Assembly: GCA_009869945.1 (NCBI GenBank)
Contig: WIXG01000125.1
Coordinates: 124,001 to 188,000, forward strand
Length of the DNA: 64,000 bases
Direction: 5' to 3'
Origin: Mesaphorura yosii
Taxonomy: Eukaryota > Arthropoda > Collembola > Poduromorpha > Tullbergiidae
The position numbers and the translations under genes are program-made. Below are positions 63,419-64,000 of the stretch, in pieces (the first letter of the stretch is position 1; each line of letters starts with the position of its first letter). The notes beneath the pieces were generated by a model. The model made no database searches and was not told where the DNA came from. It saw only the letters and a program-made list of their open reading frames with translations.

Positions 63419-63909
63419 TCAACGAGATGATGAGGACGAACTTCTCTCATAACGACGTCGCCTTGGCGGAGATCTGCGCTGGCGAGGCGGTGATCGTCTC
63501 CTGAACGGCGGTGACCTTGGCCGAGGCGACCAACCTGAAATGTCACAATGATATTAGCAGTTCAACCTGAAGAGAATCCAGAATCCTAATTGTAAGGAAC
63601 ATACGCCTACGACCCATCGGTGCTCTCATTGGCGATCTTGGTCTCATCGGGGGTCGAGCTGGGCGTCCAATATTCAAAACAGGTGCAGCGGTTATTTCCT
63701 AACGATTCAAATAGGTCCGGTTAAGCGCAATGTGCGGTAACGTAACACCATCATTTCTATCATTGTAAGTGGATTCAAACCTGCCCGTCAATTTGTCCTC
63801 CATCCATATTCTTCATCGCAGTTTCAGCTTCGTCTGCATTTGTGTATTCGACATAAGCAAATCCTCTGTTCAAGTTTGGATACGCACGGTCATAAGCGAA
63901 ATCAACTGC
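63419..63909 (-). CDS. RNPS1: RNPS1, EJC/ASAP splicing regulator (3' part; 5' cut by window)
   Basis: Three visible minus-strand exons (63909-63781, 63698-63605, 63534-63419; TGA 63421-63419). RNPS1 is an RNA-binding SR-related protein of the exon-junction-associated ASAP and PSAP complexes. The first exon is the end of an RRM with RNP1 (RGFAYVEYTNADEAETAM) and NMDGGQIDGQ, which matches RNPS1's MDGGQIDGQEIT. The tail alternates Arg with Pro and Ser (RSPPRRRRYERSSSSSSR) and ends like vertebrate RNPS1 (RSRSSSNSSR). The preceding minus-strand bases at 64000-63995 read GTAAGA, a splice donor, so the next exon upstream ends at the window edge. The N-terminal Ser-rich region is outside. Confidence 0.82.
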
Positions 63910-64000
63910 CTAGAAATACATAACTTGGATTGAGCAATTGAGCTTGTATTATAAGTAGTAGTATTCACGTAAAATTGGATCATTCTATCTGCATTCTTAC

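Overview
The window is a gene-dense stretch of a small-intron animal nuclear genome. About twenty protein-coding genes lie on both strands. Almost every gene is split by GT-AG introns of roughly 50-100 bp, and AATAAA poly(A) signals follow many stop codons. There are no operons, tRNAs, rRNAs, CRISPR arrays or recognisable transposons. Compact genes, short introns and a single-copy-type animal gene set (POLQ, ZER1, TBC1D13, PIGX, FBXO33, TTC7) suggest a compact-genome invertebrate, most likely an arthropod such as a springtail or branchiopod. The species cannot be fixed from sequence reading alone. Exon joins given here were derived by eye from splice sites plus frame and family continuity.

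Layout. 0-8 kb: 3' end of GBF1 (+), mitochondrial ribosomal protein uS15m (+), and TTC7 (-) meeting uS15m tail to tail. 9-15 kb: an unrecognised small Cys-rich protein (-) divergent from TRMT6 (+) with only 65 bp between start codons, then ZER1 (-). 16.9-24.4 kb: TBC1D13 (+), ATP synthase subunit b (+) and USP5 (-). 25-36.7 kb: a short divergent importin-alpha-like ARM gene (+), full-length DNA polymerase theta (+) and CHMP6 (-). 37.7-47.5 kb: PIGX (+), a gene-poor 3 kb stretch, FBXO33 (-) and V-ATPase subunit A (-). 48.7-54.1 kb: a possible micro-protein (-), a SIAH-like RING protein lacking most of its substrate-binding domain (+), a tetraspanin with a very long C-terminal tail (+), and a RING-H2/coiled-coil/CAP-Gly-like protein (+). 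54.7-64 kb: a MAP4K4/misshapen-type kinase (-), an SLC22-type transporter (+) and the 3' part of RNPS1 (-), cut by the window end.

The genes are mostly unrelated housekeeping genes: vesicle traffic (GBF1, TBC1D13, CHMP6, TTC7), ubiquitin (USP5, ZER1, FBXO33, SIAH-like, RING/CAP-Gly), bioenergetics (ATP synthase b, V-ATPase A), RNA (TRMT6, RNPS1), DNA repair (POLQ) and GPI synthesis (PIGX). No obvious novel gene system is present. The items most worth following are the RING/CAP-Gly-like protein, the long-tailed tetraspanin, the start-less truncated SIAH-like gene, the short importin-like gene, the 81-nt hairpin in the ATP synthase b 3' UTR, and two probable GC-AG introns, one inside the POLQ Walker A motif.
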